From positions 62,001-126,000 of the forward strand of contig NVWL01000005.1 of the NCBI GenBank assembly GCA_002733645.1: 64,000 nt of DNA, given 5' to 3'. The stretch's first letter is position 1. Each line of letters starts with the position of its first letter. The position numbers and the translations under genes were made by a program. The notes under the pieces are model-generated. The model was not told the DNA's origin. It did not search any database and worked only from the letters and a program-made list of their open reading frames with translations. Below, piece after piece: positions 18,403 through 27,568 of the stretch. The stretch is from Oceanobacter sp. Its GTDB lineage: Bacteria; Pseudomonadota; Gammaproteobacteria; Pseudomonadales; Oceanobacteraceae.

Positions 18403-19019
18403 TAACTATCTAACCATTCAACAACATCAAAGTAGTCCGAGTATTCCATAAACAAAGGCAAAACACCTACTTGTGAATCACCCTCATATCTACGGCAAAA
18501 AATCGTGCCTGGTATTTCTTGATAATTGTTTGAAACAAAAGATAACTTTTTGTGGGCTTTTATCTTCGAAAAATTCACAATATTTTCATATGTAGTGAAA
18601 TCCCGATCAGTCATTATTAGATATACACGATCAAAATTCACTTTTAAAGCCCGACGCTCCCACTTACATCGTGCCTCCTCAAATGTATCATAGTGCAAAA
18701 AATGAAGCTCAACATCGTCTATGATGCCTAAGGGATAGGAAGTCTTACCAAGCCATTTACTACACTCCCCCTCCGATACCGGTAGGGAAAGATAATATCT
18801 AAGATTTGAAGCAAATTTGACAAAATCATTACCACATATAAATAGACCGATCGTAGGGGAATTAAAGGGTAAGCCGAAGTCCTTATATATAGAGCCAGCA
18901 ATACAATTGCTGGAAATTATTGTGTAAGTATCCGTCTCTAACTTGCGTCCGTTGTACTTTCTTCTACGAAGGTATAGATTTACTTCGTTTCGAACCTTCC
19001 TAAATATCTTCAATAACAT
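18402..19019 (-). CDS. DUF1919 family protein in polysaccharide locus
   Basis: 205-aa protein of the uncharacterised DUF1919 family, recognised from YTIISSNCIAGSIYKDFGLP, FNSPTIGLFICGNDFVKFAS and NLRYYLS. It has no signal peptide or membrane helix. Members are usually encoded in capsule, O-antigen or exopolysaccharide clusters, and a role in modifying the glycan has been guessed but not shown. Cys at the conserved SSNC site and an HFLHYDTFEEARCKWERR helix are visible. It lies between the fucosyltransferase (2-bp gap) and the GT2 gene (1-base overlap). Confidence 0.75.
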   Translation of the reverse strand: MLLKIFRKVRNEVNLYLRRRKYNGRKLETDTYTIISSNCIAGSIYKDFGLPFNSPTIGLFICGNDFVKFASNLRYYLSLPVSEGECSKWLGKTSYPLGIIDDVELHFLHYDTFEEARCKWERRALKVNFDRVYLIMTDRDFTTYENIVNFSKIKAHKKLSFVSNNYQEIPGTIFCRRYEGDSQVGVLPLFMEYSDYFDVVEWLDS

Positions 19020-19021
19020 AA

Positions 19022-19837
19022 TCAGCCTTCAATAAGAGTCCACTCAGGGAGCACGATCGAATTCTCGATGCCTTTGTAATAATACTTAGGAGCAATGACA
19101 TGCTTACTATTAGACAACAGAGCAGCCCAAATACTAAATGTACTATTAGCAATTATCAACTTTTCACACTTACTCATGAGAATCATATCCATGTGAGAAT
19201 TATCTCCACTATTATGATCAACAAAAATAGAATCCTCAGGAAAAATTCCTATACTCTTTGACCAAGGTATATCATCCGAAAAAATATAAAATCTCCCTTC
19301 ACCCACTAAAGAAATTGCTTTCAGATAATAATCTTCAGTACACTCATAAAAATAACTATTTTCAGGTAAGAGGTAGTCGCCACGTCTTATATGAATCGCT
19401 ACAGATGGAGCTGATGCAATAAGGTCTAGTATCTCACTATTTTTTATATTTTGATTATCTCTTGCCGAAGTTAGCACTCCACTAAGCAAGGAAGCCAGCT
19501 CCGGGTTCTGCCAATAGCCAAGCATATAGCGGCCTGAACACGCCCTGTCATCAGCAATCAACTTCAAGTGGTTATACGTCAATCTTTTTAATAGTTTCGA
19601 TAATAAAATATAAAACAGTGTAAAAAAGCTATTCGTAATCTTAATATCTGAATCAATATAGAAAAAGTTAAGACACGACTCAACAACCCTTTGCTTGAGA
19701 ATATACTTTTGGAACCATTGAGTACTAACAATAGAATCATCTATTACTACAGATTCACCGGTTCTCATAATATCTAATGCTTCTGCTATCTGGAATAGCT
19801 GATTACCAGTACCACCATTTAGAATAATTCGTTTCAT
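19022..19837 (-). CDS. GT11 alpha-1,2-fucosyltransferase
   Basis: 271-aa GT11 enzyme that would move L-fucose from GDP-Fuc to the 2-position of galactose. Landmarks are the N-terminal NGGTGNQLFQIAEAL (about 7-21), LGYWQN (106-111), the GDP-binding HIRRGDY (149-155), FYIFSDD (183-189) and NSTFSIWAALLS (231-242). These are the hallmarks of bacterial and animal alpha-1,2-fucosyltransferases. The donor pathway genes gmd and fcl lie upstream in the same locus. It overlaps the GT6 gene by ATGA, so the two are probably made together. Confidence 0.9.
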   Translation of the reverse strand: MKRIILNGGTGNQLFQIAEALDIMRTGESVVIDDSIVSTQWFQKYILKQRVVESCLNFFYIDSDIKITNSFFTLFYILLSKLLKRLTYNHLKLIADDRACSGRYMLGYWQNPELASLLSGVLTSARDNQNIKNSEILDLIASAPSVAIHIRRGDYLLPENSYFYECTEDYYLKAISLVGEGRFYIFSDDIPWSKSIGIFPEDSIFVDHNSGDNSHMDMILMSKCEKLIIANSTFSIWAALLSNSKHVIAPKYYYKGIENSIVLPEWTLIEG

Positions 19838-20607
19838 CTAGATTCGACTACTATTTTTTTAACGAAAGATTTAACCAAGCCTAAAGCCTTCCCCGAACCT
19901 GCGCTAGCATTCTTTACTCCCGAGTACCACGGGTATTTAGCTTTATCCCTCATACTAATAATGGGGTCCCCTATCCAGCCCTCAGGTAAAGAATAGCACG
20001 AAGGTAACATATTAACTTTTTTTTCTATTAAGTAACGATTTAAGTGTGATTCATCATGAGCACGAGCAATAATATTTGCCCTGAGATCTTGATTAATATT
20101 TCGATTACAACATTCTACCAGGTCCATATACTCATTAGAAAAACCACCATTCAAGCACCCCTGAAAATAGCAATCACCTTCAAACCTACCGACATAAGCG
20201 GTAGAGTTCCTATGTTTCCTCTCATATGGTAAGAAAATCTTACGATACTTCTGATAGCCAGGATGCACGACCCCTGTCAGCGTGTATCCAGGAGGCAAAA
20301 CGTCCTTCATTGAAATGGTTTCACAGAAAAGTGCATTTGCATTAAAGAAGAAAACAGCATCATGACTTCGAAGAGTATCTCTATGACGAAGAAAATACTT
20401 AAATCGAAACATTGTATTCAATGGCCATCCTAGGTCATCAACGCTACTAACGTGTACATTAGTGCCACTTATTGTTGACGGCCGGTCTGTAAATACAAAA
20501 TAGTTTTTTTCACAATCAGGTAAAAAGTTTTTCTCGCAGCTAGAATAGAAGTCAGTCCAGAAGTCCGTATAATCCCCAATTGCCAAGTACAGTATTGCAA
20601 CTCTCAC
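19834..20607 (-). CDS. GT6-family (ABO blood-group type) alpha-1,3-glycosyltransferase
   Basis: 257-aa homologue of the histo-blood-group A/B transferases, alpha-1,3-galactosyltransferase and Forssman synthase. Collinear segments are FVFTDRP (37-43), RFKYFLR (68-74), FFFNANALF (86-94) where vertebrate enzymes have the DVD metal site, VHPGYQKY (114-121), YERKHRNSTAYV (128-139), EGDCYFQGCLNGG (143-155) and the near-invariant HDESHLNRYL (184-193). NAN instead of DxD is the form reported for bacterial GT6 enzymes, some of which work without metal. There is no membrane anchor. It would add Gal or GalNAc in alpha-1,3 to a fucosylated galactose; the residues at the donor-selecting positions (QGC) fit neither human allele. 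It starts with GTG in a GTGA overlap with the flippase gene. Confidence 0.86.
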   Translation of the reverse strand: MRVAILYLAIGDYTDFWTDFYSSCEKNFLPDCEKNYFVFTDRPSTISGTNVHVSSVDDLGWPLNTMFRFKYFLRHRDTLRSHDAVFFFNANALFCETISMKDVLPPGYTLTGVVHPGYQKYRKIFLPYERKHRNSTAYVGRFEGDCYFQGCLNGGFSNEYMDLVECCNRNINQDLRANIIARAHDESHLNRYLIEKKVNMLPSCYSLPEGWIGDPIISMRDKAKYPWYSGVKNASAGSGKALGLVKSFVKKIVVESR

Positions 20608-21788
20608 ACCTTTCTCCAGTAGAAACTCATAATTAAAACAGTAGTCAATTTAGCAAGTGAAAAATAAAGCAAAGCATTATCAAATGGCACATCCCAATAG
20701 AAAAACAACAGTAGAAATGCAAATACCACAGCGGATAAAGTCGCTTGTATTCCGAAGTTGCCTTCTGCATTTAAGAACACACTTATAAAATCTGACAACT
20801 GAAAACATAGATAAAGTAAAGCCAAGAGTAAAATACTAATCTCAAGGCTGACTTCTATACCCATATATACTTTAACAAGCCAGTCGACAAAAAATATCAT
20901 CAAAAATACCCAAAGAAAAATAGCCGATAGCAATAGTGTGAATAAATAGGAAACACCTGCTAGGTCTTGAGTACCTGCCTTGTATTGTGCGTACCTCATC
21001 CAAATCACTGGCGCCACAAAAGCAAAAATCTGAATTGGAAAAAAAAAGAATTTATAATATGTCGAGTATACACCGTATTCTTCGATGCCGAAAAATGATT
21101 CAGCGTATACTGTAAGAAGAATAATTGAAGCAACTGAGAATATTTGAAGTAATATATAGTTTCCGTTACCAGAACCCAGGTTGAAATATTTGTAAAGCCC
21201 CCTAATCCCGAAATTAATCTCTGTTACAGGCAACAGTTTTTTCGAAAAACACTTATAAAGTGCATACACTGTCCTATAGGAAATCATAACGGAAGCAACC
21301 AGCGCGACATGAACTTCAACAATACACATTGTGATCACTAAAGCTGTGATTACTACTTGACAAGCAAACTCCCCCAGTTTATATCTGATACTCTCCATAC
21401 GATAATCAAAGTATGTCGCAATGACCGGTGAAAACAGAGTGAATATCGTTGCCAATACAAAAGCATAATACTCAATATCAAATTGAATATATAACAAACA
21501 CAAAAATGAGAGTAAGACCAGCAGCATAACCCATGCTAAGGTCTGCTGAATAGAAAAGGATATCGTATTAGTTGCATCATCAAATTTACTTAATTTTGAC
21601 AATGAATTTCTCAAAGTCGGAGTAATTCCACACTGAAATATCGATACGTAAACCATCATTGCTGTTAGGTAATTGAATGTACCATAATCAACCAGATCGT
21701 ACTGCCTGGCAACTACCATCGGTAAGAAAAAAGCGACGACTACCGAAAGCAATTTAACCATAGATATACTAAAAATTTCTTTAGTCAT
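20604..21788 (-). CDS. wzx: Lipid-linked oligosaccharide flippase (Wzx-like)
   Basis: 394-aa polytopic membrane protein of the polysaccharide_synt/MATE-like exporter fold, about 12 hydrophobic helices. It begins EIFSISMVKLLSVVVAFFLP and has ARQYDLVDYGTFNYLTAMMV, the typical first-loop pattern of Wzx proteins. It is expected to move the undecaprenyl-linked repeat unit across the inner membrane. The 8-base overlap with the polymerase-like gene upstream and the GTGA overlap with GT6 downstream show tight coupling. Confidence 0.83.
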   Translation of the reverse strand: MTKEIFSISMVKLLSVVVAFFLPMVVARQYDLVDYGTFNYLTAMMVYVSIFQCGITPTLRNSLSKLSKFDDATNTISFSIQQTLAWVMLLVLLSFLCLLYIQFDIEYYAFVLATIFTLFSPVIATYFDYRMESIRYKLGEFACQVVITALVITMCIVEVHVALVASVMISYRTVYALYKCFSKKLLPVTEINFGIRGLYKYFNLGSGNGNYILLQIFSVASIILLTVYAESFFGIEEYGVYSTYYKFFFFPIQIFAFVAPVIWMRYAQYKAGTQDLAGVSYLFTLLLSAIFLWVFLMIFFVDWLVKVYMGIEVSLEISILLLALLYLCFQLSDFISVFLNAEGNFGIQATLSAVVFAFLLLFFYWDVPFDNALLYFSLAKLTTVLIMSFYWRKV

Positions 21789-22941
21789 CTCGTACTTCCC
21801 TGAACATACAAAAAGAAAGAAAGAGCCACATAGGCATATATATAATCAGACCAAGGAAAGATGATGCCAAAAGAAACCCTATGAGTAATGCTCGCTGAAA
21901 CGCCCCTCCATAAAAAAACAAAAGCATTAAAAGTAGTATAAAGCATGCCATAAAAAATAGACCATAACTAGCCGCAACTTCAATGAAAAGATTATGGGCT
22001 CCAAACTGTTGACCATCAACTTCCACCTTCGAGCTTGAGTACCCACTTCCTAATAATGGCGCTTCAGATATCAACTCGACTTGAGATTTCAGAATTTCAA
22101 CACGCTGACTGGTAGATGAACTGAGATTATCGGATCTTGAATCAAGGACTTTTATGACACCTAAAAGACATATAATACAAGCGATTACTAAGAAGAATAG
22201 TTCAAGGGGCTTAACCAGTCTCTTGGCTATTCTATATGTATACAGGTATAGGATCACGCCAAAATAAGCTAAAATAACACCCCGAGACATCGCTAACAGA
22301 AGCACTATTACTCCTGCACCCACTAGTATCAAATCAGTTTTTCTTTTACCAAAAAAAAGATAAGAAAATGTTACTGCGATCAAAAAGGGTAGAAGCGTAT
22401 AACTAAAATAGTTGGGATCACCATTAAGAGGGCTAAATCTAAATTTAGATATATCCCCCCTGAAGGAAATAGAGGAACTATAATTAATACTGAAGAATTC
22501 CTCCTCAAAGACCAATATAGATATAGCCTGCAGAAGTACCAAAATAAAAAAAGTCGTTACCATAATTCGCGAAATAGCGATAAGCCTTGCTTTACTTCCA
22601 AATTCCCTGAAAATTACTGCCATACCAAATACAACAACCATTAAACGAAGGAATTCGCTATCAATAATGCCTGCTGTTGCTTGGGATATGGCAGAAATGA
22701 CAATAAAAATAACCAAGAATGATAGTGATACAAGTACTAATGTATAGCTATACCTCAGCAAGGGAAGGATGAGTAGTAAAGATAAGTTTGCTACTGCTGC
22801 TATTGATAAATATGGAAGAGCATCACTAAACACTGACATTGGAAGCGAATAAACTGCTAATGATACTATATTGAAATAAAATACAAACAGGATAATCCGA
22901 CTTCTAATGCTCTTCACTTCGTTTAATGCATTCACTAACAC
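21781..22941 (-). CDS. wzy: O-antigen polymerase/ligase-like membrane protein (Wzy-type)
   Basis: 386-aa protein with about 10-11 hydrophobic segments. It has a large periplasmic loop around residues 250-320 ending APLLGSGYSS...HNLFIEVAASYG, the signature of the O-antigen ligase/polymerase superfamily (Wzy_C). In this setting it most likely polymerises repeat units; a ligase (WaaL) role cannot be excluded. It is the first gene of the AT-rich run; the 80-bp gap to fcl is the largest inside the minus-strand cluster. Confidence 0.78.
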   Translation of the reverse strand: MLVNALNEVKSIRSRIILFVFYFNIVSLAVYSLPMSVFSDALPYLSIAAVANLSLLLILPLLRYSYTLVLVSLSFLVIFIVISAISQATAGIIDSEFLRLMVVVFGMAVIFREFGSKARLIAISRIMVTTFFILVLLQAISILVFEEEFFSINYSSSISFRGDISKFRFSPLNGDPNYFSYTLLPFLIAVTFSYLFFGKRKTDLILVGAGVIVLLLAMSRGVILAYFGVILYLYTYRIAKRLVKPLELFFLVIACIICLLGVIKVLDSRSDNLSSSTSQRVEILKSQVELISEAPLLGSGYSSSKVEVDGQQFGAHNLFIEVAASYGLFFMACFILLLMLLFFYGGAFQRALLIGFLLASSFLGLIIYMPMWLFLSFCMFREVRDD

Positions 22942-23021
22942 AAGCCTTGGAGAAAATTACGCTCTATTCTAGCGTTAATTAGTTTAACGTAAGACTGCTA
23001 CGCTGAGAAAAGGTCTAATTT

Positions 23022-23981
23022 TCAACTACGGATACATTTTAAGGAAGCCATATACCAGTCATACGTACTTTCCAACCCGTCTTTCAATTCGATGCTGTAG
23101 GCCCAACCCAATTTTTTCAGGGTATCAACATTCATCAATTTACGCGGTGCGCCGTCAGGCTTGGTGGTATCAAACGACACTTGCCCCTTGTACCCTACAA
23201 CCTCTGCCATGGTTAATGCCATTTCTGCAATGGTGCAATCAACCCCAGTGCCCACATTAATATGCGATAACATAGGCTCAGTGCATGACTCGTAGGTTTC
23301 TTGGCTAACATTGGCCACAAAAATAGACGCCGCGGCCATATCATCCACATGCAAAAACTCACGCATAGGCTTGCCAGTTCCCCACACAACGACTTCAGGT
23401 GTGTCATTCAGCTTGGCTTCATGGAAGCGGCGCATTAATGCCGGAATTACATGCGAGTTATCTGGGTGGAAATTATCGTTCTCACCGTACAAGTTGGTCG
23501 GCATCACGCTACGGTAGTTACGGCCATATTGGCGGTTGTAACTTTCGCATAATTTAATGCCCGCTATCTTTGCAACGGCGTATGGCTCATTGGTGCGTTC
23601 TAACGTACCAGTCAACAATGCATTTTCAGCCATTGGCTGTTCAGCTAATTTTGGGTAAATACACGAGGAACCTAAAAAGACTAAATCATTTACATCGGCC
23701 ATATGAGCCGAGTGAATGATGTTGCATTCAATCATTAGGTTTTCGTATATGAAGTCAGCCGGGTAAGTATTGTTTGCCACAATGCCGCCAACTTTAGCTG
23801 CCGCGAGATACACCTGATCGATCTTTTCATTTTCAAAAAACGTCTGAACTTCCGCCTGATTCAACAGGTTGAGTTGTTTTCGATCACGCACAATCAACTC
23901 AACGTCTTTTTGTGCAGCCAGTTGACGAACAATGGCCGAGCCGACCATGCCTTTATGGCCAGCAACGAATACTCTTTTCAT
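23022..23981 (-). CDS. fcl: GDP-L-fucose synthase (GMER)
   Basis: NADPH-dependent epimerase/reductase converting GDP-4-keto-6-deoxy-mannose to GDP-L-fucose. 319 aa. N-terminal [17 protein letters not shown] nucleotide site, [14 protein letters not shown], catalytic Tyr-x3-Lys as [20 protein letters not shown], and [10 protein letters not shown]. It lies 13 bp after gmd, the standard gmd-fcl pair. Its base composition is closer to the housekeeping genes than that of the downstream glycosyltransferases. Confidence 0.96.
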   Translation of the reverse strand: MKRVFVAGHKGMVGSAIVRQLAAQKDVELIVRDRKQLNLLNQAEVQTFFENEKIDQVYLAAAKVGGIVANNTYPADFIYENLMIECNIIHSAHMADVNDLVFLGSSCIYPKLAEQPMAENALLTGTLERTNEPYAVAKIAGIKLCESYNRQYGRNYRSVMPTNLYGENDNFHPDNSHVIPALMRRFHEAKLNDTPEVVVWGTGKPMREFLHVDDMAAASIFVANVSQETYESCTEPMLSHINVGTGVDCTIAEMALTMAEVVGYKGQVSFDTTKPDGAPRKLMNVDTLKKLGWAYSIELKDGLESTYDWYMASLKCIRS

Positions 23982-23994
23982 TGTTATTCAGGCC

Positions 23995-25119
23995 TCAGCT
24001 TTCAATGGCGACGTTGACGTTAAAACCGTGCTTTTTCAGCAGAGCGTGTTGCTTCGCATTTTGCAAATCGTTTTGTACCATCTCGGCACACATCTCTTCG
24101 ACGGTGATTTCTGGCACCCAACCTAACTTATTCTTCGCATTGGTAGGATCACCCAGTAGAGTTTCTACTTCTGCCGGGCGGAAGTACTTAGGATCAACAC
24201 GAACAATCACATCACCCACCTTCAGTGCATGAGCGTTATCACCTTCAATCGCTTCGACGATGGCAGTTTCTTCAACGCCTTCACCTTCAAAACGCAAAGT
24301 AATACCCAGTTCTTTTGCAGATAAACGTACAAATTCACGTACTGAGATTTGCTTGCCGGTTGCGATCACAAAATCTTCAGCTTGGTCTTGTTGTAACATC
24401 ATCCACTGCATACGTACGTAATCTTTGGCATGACCCCAATCACGTAATGCATCCATATTACCTAGGTACAAACACTTCTCTAGACCTTGTGAGATATTGG
24501 CTAAAGCACGGGTAATTTTACGAGTAACGAAGGTTTCACCACGGCGTGGAGATTCATGGTTAAACAAAATACCGTTACACGCATACATGCCATAGGATTC
24601 ACGGTAGTTTACTGTAATCCAGTAGGCGTACATCTTCGCTACGGCATAAGGCGAACGTGGATAAAACGGCGTGGTTTCTTTTTGCGGAATTTCTTGTACC
24701 AAACCATACAACTCAGAGGTAGACGCTTGGTAGAAACGAGTCTTCTTTTCTAGCCCTAAAAAACGAATCGCCTCAAGCAAACGCAGAGTGCCCATAGCAT
24801 CGACATCGGCTGTGTATTCAGGAGAATCAAATGAAACGGCAACGTGCGACTGAGCACCAAGGTTGTACACCTCATCCGGCTGCACTTCTTTAAGAATACG
24901 AGTCAGGTTAGATGAATCGGTCAAATCACCGTAGTGAAGAAAGAAGCTTACGTTCTCTTCATGTAAATCTTGATAAATATGATCAACACGCTGGGTATTT
25001 AAAGATGATGCACGGCGCTTAATACCGTGAACTTCATACCCTTTTTCAAGCAATAGCTCAGCAAGGTAAGATCCGTCTTGGCCGGTTACGCCGGTAATCA
25101 AGGCTACTTTCTTAGACAT
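23995..25119 (-). CDS. gmd: GDP-mannose 4,6-dehydratase
   Basis: First committed step from GDP-mannose to GDP-L-fucose (also to GDP-rhamnose or perosamine in other organisms). 374 aa. [20 protein letters not shown] is the NADP loop, followed by [20 protein letters not shown], the catalytic SELYG and [25 protein letters not shown] and [10 protein letters not shown]. It begins 27 bp after pyrF with no terminator between, so the polysaccharide genes may be read through from the pyrF operon. No manA/manB/manC genes for GDP-mannose are in the window. Confidence 0.97.
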   Translation of the reverse strand: MSKKVALITGVTGQDGSYLAELLLEKGYEVHGIKRRASSLNTQRVDHIYQDLHEENVSFFLHYGDLTDSSNLTRILKEVQPDEVYNLGAQSHVAVSFDSPEYTADVDAMGTLRLLEAIRFLGLEKKTRFYQASTSELYGLVQEIPQKETTPFYPRSPYAVAKMYAYWITVNYRESYGMYACNGILFNHESPRRGETFVTRKITRALANISQGLEKCLYLGNMDALRDWGHAKDYVRMQWMMLQQDQAEDFVIATGKQISVREFVRLSAKELGITLRFEGEGVEETAIVEAIEGDNAHALKVGDVIVRVDPKYFRPAEVETLLGDPTNAKNKLGWVPEITVEEMCAEMVQNDLQNAKQHALLKKHGFNVNVAIES

Positions 25120-25146
25120 TCGATTCTCTATTTAAATATTCAAATA

Positions 25147-25854
25147 TTAAGCAATTGAAGAAACTATTTGGTTGCATGCGGCATTGGGAAGGCTACTCTG
25201 CGTCACAGGTCGACCGATAACCATATAATCCACCCCAGCCTCTACCGCCTGTTTCGGTGTCATCACACGCTTTTGATCACCAACATCACTGCCTTCAGGT
25301 CTAATACCTGGCGTTACTGTTAAAAAGTCTTTCCCACAAATTTCACGTATCAACGCGACTTCACGAGCGGAGCAGACAACACCATCCAACCCTGATAATT
25401 GCGTTAATTTTGCCAAGCGCTCGACTTGTTCCATTGGCTCGATATCTAGGCCAATACCGGCAAGATCGCTGCGTTCCATAGAGGTCAGAACGGTTACGCC
25501 AATCAGCAATGGCTTATGTGTTTTCTTTTCTAATTCGTTTCTGGCGGCTTCCATCATTTTTTGGCCGCCAGACGCATGAACATTCACCATCCACACACCT
25601 AAATCTGCAGCAACCCCCACGGCTTTTGCACAGGTGTTTGGTATGTCATGAAATTTCAAATCAAGGAAGACGTCGTAGCCACGCTTATGAAGCTGCTCAA
25701 GTATGACCGGGCCTGTTGCTGTGTAGAGTTCTTTACCGACTTTAACTCGACATAGCTTAGGATCTAGCTGGTCGGCCATCGCTAACGCTTGTTCTTGCGT
25801 TGGAAAATCGAGTGCGACAACTATGGGCGACTGGATAGGTGACTGTGTGGTCAT
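25147..25854 (-). CDS. pyrF: Orotidine 5'-phosphate decarboxylase
   Basis: Final step of UMP synthesis. 235 aa TIM barrel. Visible motifs are IVVALDFPT, the catalytic [18 protein letters not shown], and the C-terminal [20 protein letters not shown] with VIGRPVTQS. It lies downstream of lapB (41-bp gap), as in E. coli and Pseudomonas, and upstream of gmd. Confidence 0.97.
   Translation of the reverse strand: MTTQSPIQSPIVVALDFPTQEQALAMADQLDPKLCRVKVGKELYTATGPVILEQLHKRGYDVFLDLKFHDIPNTCAKAVGVAADLGVWMVNVHASGGQKMMEAARNELEKKTHKPLLIGVTVLTSMERSDLAGIGLDIEPMEQVERLAKLTQLSGLDGVVCSAREVALIREICGKDFLTVTPGIRPEGSDVGDQKRVMTPKQAVEAGVDYMVIGRPVTQSSLPNAACNQIVSSIA
25242..25249 (-). promoter_or_regulatory. Possible ops-like core (GGCGGTAG) inside pyrF, ahead of gmd
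   Basis: The minus strand carries GGCGGTAGAGG within the pyrF coding region, about 120 nt before the gmd start. GGCGGTAG is the core of the ops element at which RfaH joins RNA polymerase in polysaccharide operons. An 8-base match inside a gene can occur by chance, so only the location makes it worth listing. Confidence 0.22.
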
Positions 25855-25895
25855 AAATCAGGCTTCGGCTTGTTCTTCGACGTGTGCGTCGTTAT

Positions 25896-27080
25896 TCATT
25901 TCGAGATTGGTGGCTGTGGAACATATGCTTTAACGGTTGCCCAATCCTTACAGCTTGGACAGCGCCAGTGCGGTTCCTTTGCCTTAAATCCACAGTTAGA
26001 GCATACGAATTTTGGTTCGGCTGCTACGATGCGGCGGAGAATATCATATACCTGTAACAACTGCGACTTATCGAGCGATTGGCGATGGGTAACTACCAGT
26101 TCAGCTAAAGTTAAGAAGCCTTGATTTGAAGGGCTACTTTCAAGCTCTTTCAGCAGGCGCACCGCGGCATCTGAGGAATTTTTTTCTGTCGCGAGCGTCT
26201 CAATAAATGCCGTGAGGGCGGGAATATAATGACTGTCTGACCATTGCTTCTGGAGCTGTGCAAGTAAACCTTCAGCATCATTCAATTTCGTAAATGCATC
26301 AATCATCTTATCGAGCGTACGAACTACGGCTTGCTGATCTGTCTCTGCGGCTTTTAGGTAACAACGTACAGCCTCACGATATTCTTGTTGCCCGTATGCC
26401 AAGTTTCCTGACACGACATGCGCTCGCGCACAACGACCATCAATCTTTAATGACTGCCGACACAGCTTTTGGACTTCAAGATACTCCCCCTTTTTAAGTG
26501 AGCGCTCGGCTAGCTCACAAGCCGCATGAGCAACACGACGACCAAGCTCTACACCACCGGGTAATTTTTTAGAGGTATAAAGCTCTAGAATATCTCGCCA
26601 CTCACCTTCCTCTTCTAATAGCTCGATAAGCAAAGCGGCAACCCGCTCATTATTATGCCCTTTCGCTTCCAGCAGCTCTCGAAGGATACGCTCCGCTCTA
26701 TCTAACAGGCCCGCTGCCGAATAATCATAGGCTAGCTCTAGCTGTATTGAATGAATAACACTTCGATCCAAGTCAGCACGAGCAAACAATCGCTGATGCA
26801 AGTGCATGGCTCGATCAATCTCGCCTTTATCACGAAGACTTTTGCCTAGCTTAAGAAATAAGTCGACGGAGTCATCGTCAATATGATCGACCTTGAGTAG
26901 CTTTTCGAGGGAGGCATCATTACTTTCTGCAAGAATGTAATCAACGCTGGGAATCCAGTCTGGATAGTCGGTTTTTTTGGCTTGGTTAGCGAATCGATAG
27001 CCCAGTGTCCAACCCAACGCTATTGCAGCGAGCAGCAATATGTAGAGAAGCGCCATATCGAACATTTCTGCGGAGGGCAT
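25896..27080 (-). CDS. lapB: Lipopolysaccharide assembly protein LapB
   Basis: Inner-membrane TPR protein that controls LpxC stability and so LPS output. About 394 aa. It has an N-terminal membrane helix (MALLYILLLAAIALGWTLGY), a series of tetratricopeptide repeats (about 70-340), and a C-terminal rubredoxin-type zinc knuckle with CSNCGFKA...CPSCKDW. Start uncertain: ATGs at 27080, 27065 and 27056 are all in frame and none has a strong ribosome-binding site; E. coli LapB begins close to the helix, favouring a later one. The usual small partner gene lapA is absent from the 70-bp gap to ihfB. Confidence 0.92.
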   Translation of the reverse strand: MPSAEMFDMALLYILLLAAIALGWTLGYRFANQAKKTDYPDWIPSVDYILAESNDASLEKLLKVDHIDDDSVDLFLKLGKSLRDKGEIDRAMHLHQRLFARADLDRSVIHSIQLELAYDYSAAGLLDRAERILRELLEAKGHNNERVAALLIELLEEEGEWRDILELYTSKKLPGGVELGRRVAHAACELAERSLKKGEYLEVQKLCRQSLKIDGRCARAHVVSGNLAYGQQEYREAVRCYLKAAETDQQAVVRTLDKMIDAFTKLNDAEGLLAQLQKQWSDSHYIPALTAFIETLATEKNSSDAAVRLLKELESSPSNQGFLTLAELVVTHRQSLDKSQLLQVYDILRRIVAAEPKFVCSNCGFKAKEPHWRCPSCKDWATVKAYVPQPPISK

Positions 27081-27149
27081 AGGTACTATTAGCCGTATAA
27101 GTGAAGGATCAGTGTGTAGTCTTAATTATTATATCGCTATTGTTTCTGA

Positions 27150-27440
27150 CTACGCAGGCATACTTTCGTTCACCTGATCCCTGAGCTCTTTTCCGGGCTT
27201 AAAATGCGGTACAAACTTGCCGAGCAAGTCGACAGTTTCGCCTGTTTTTGGATTTCTACCCGTACGCGGCGCGCGATAATGCAGCGAGAAACTCCCGAAA
27301 CCTCGGATCTCTATACGCTCACCTGACGATAACGTGATCGACATATGATCAAGTAAAGTTTTTACGGCCAATTCGACATCTTTCGCTGATAATTGCGGCT
27401 GTCGACTGACAATTCTCTCGATTAACTCGGATTTGGTCAC
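27150..27440 (-). CDS. ihfB: Integration host factor beta subunit
   Basis: DNA-bending architectural protein, partner of IhfA. The gene is assigned a GTG start at 27440 giving [10 protein letters not shown], which matches the E. coli N-terminus. GGAGG lies eight bases upstream; the longer ATG-initiated frame (27473) would add 11 unlikely residues. 96 aa. The DNA-binding arm contains [20 protein letters not shown] and [15 protein letters not shown]. It lies downstream of rpsA as in most gammaproteobacteria. Confidence 0.96.
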   Translation of the reverse strand: MTKSELIERIVSRQPQLSAKDVELAVKTLLDHMSITLSSGERIEIRGFGSFSLHYRAPRTGRNPKTGETVDLLGKFVPHFKPGKELRDQVNESMPA

Positions 27441-27568
27441 GCCTCTTCCCTCCATGAGAACAAAGCTCAGCAATATTTCTAGCTAAATCATGCAGTTAGC
27501 TCAAAGCTTTTGCAAGTGATAGAGGACAAGATTTGAACAATTATCTCCATTGATGAGAATTCAGGCAC

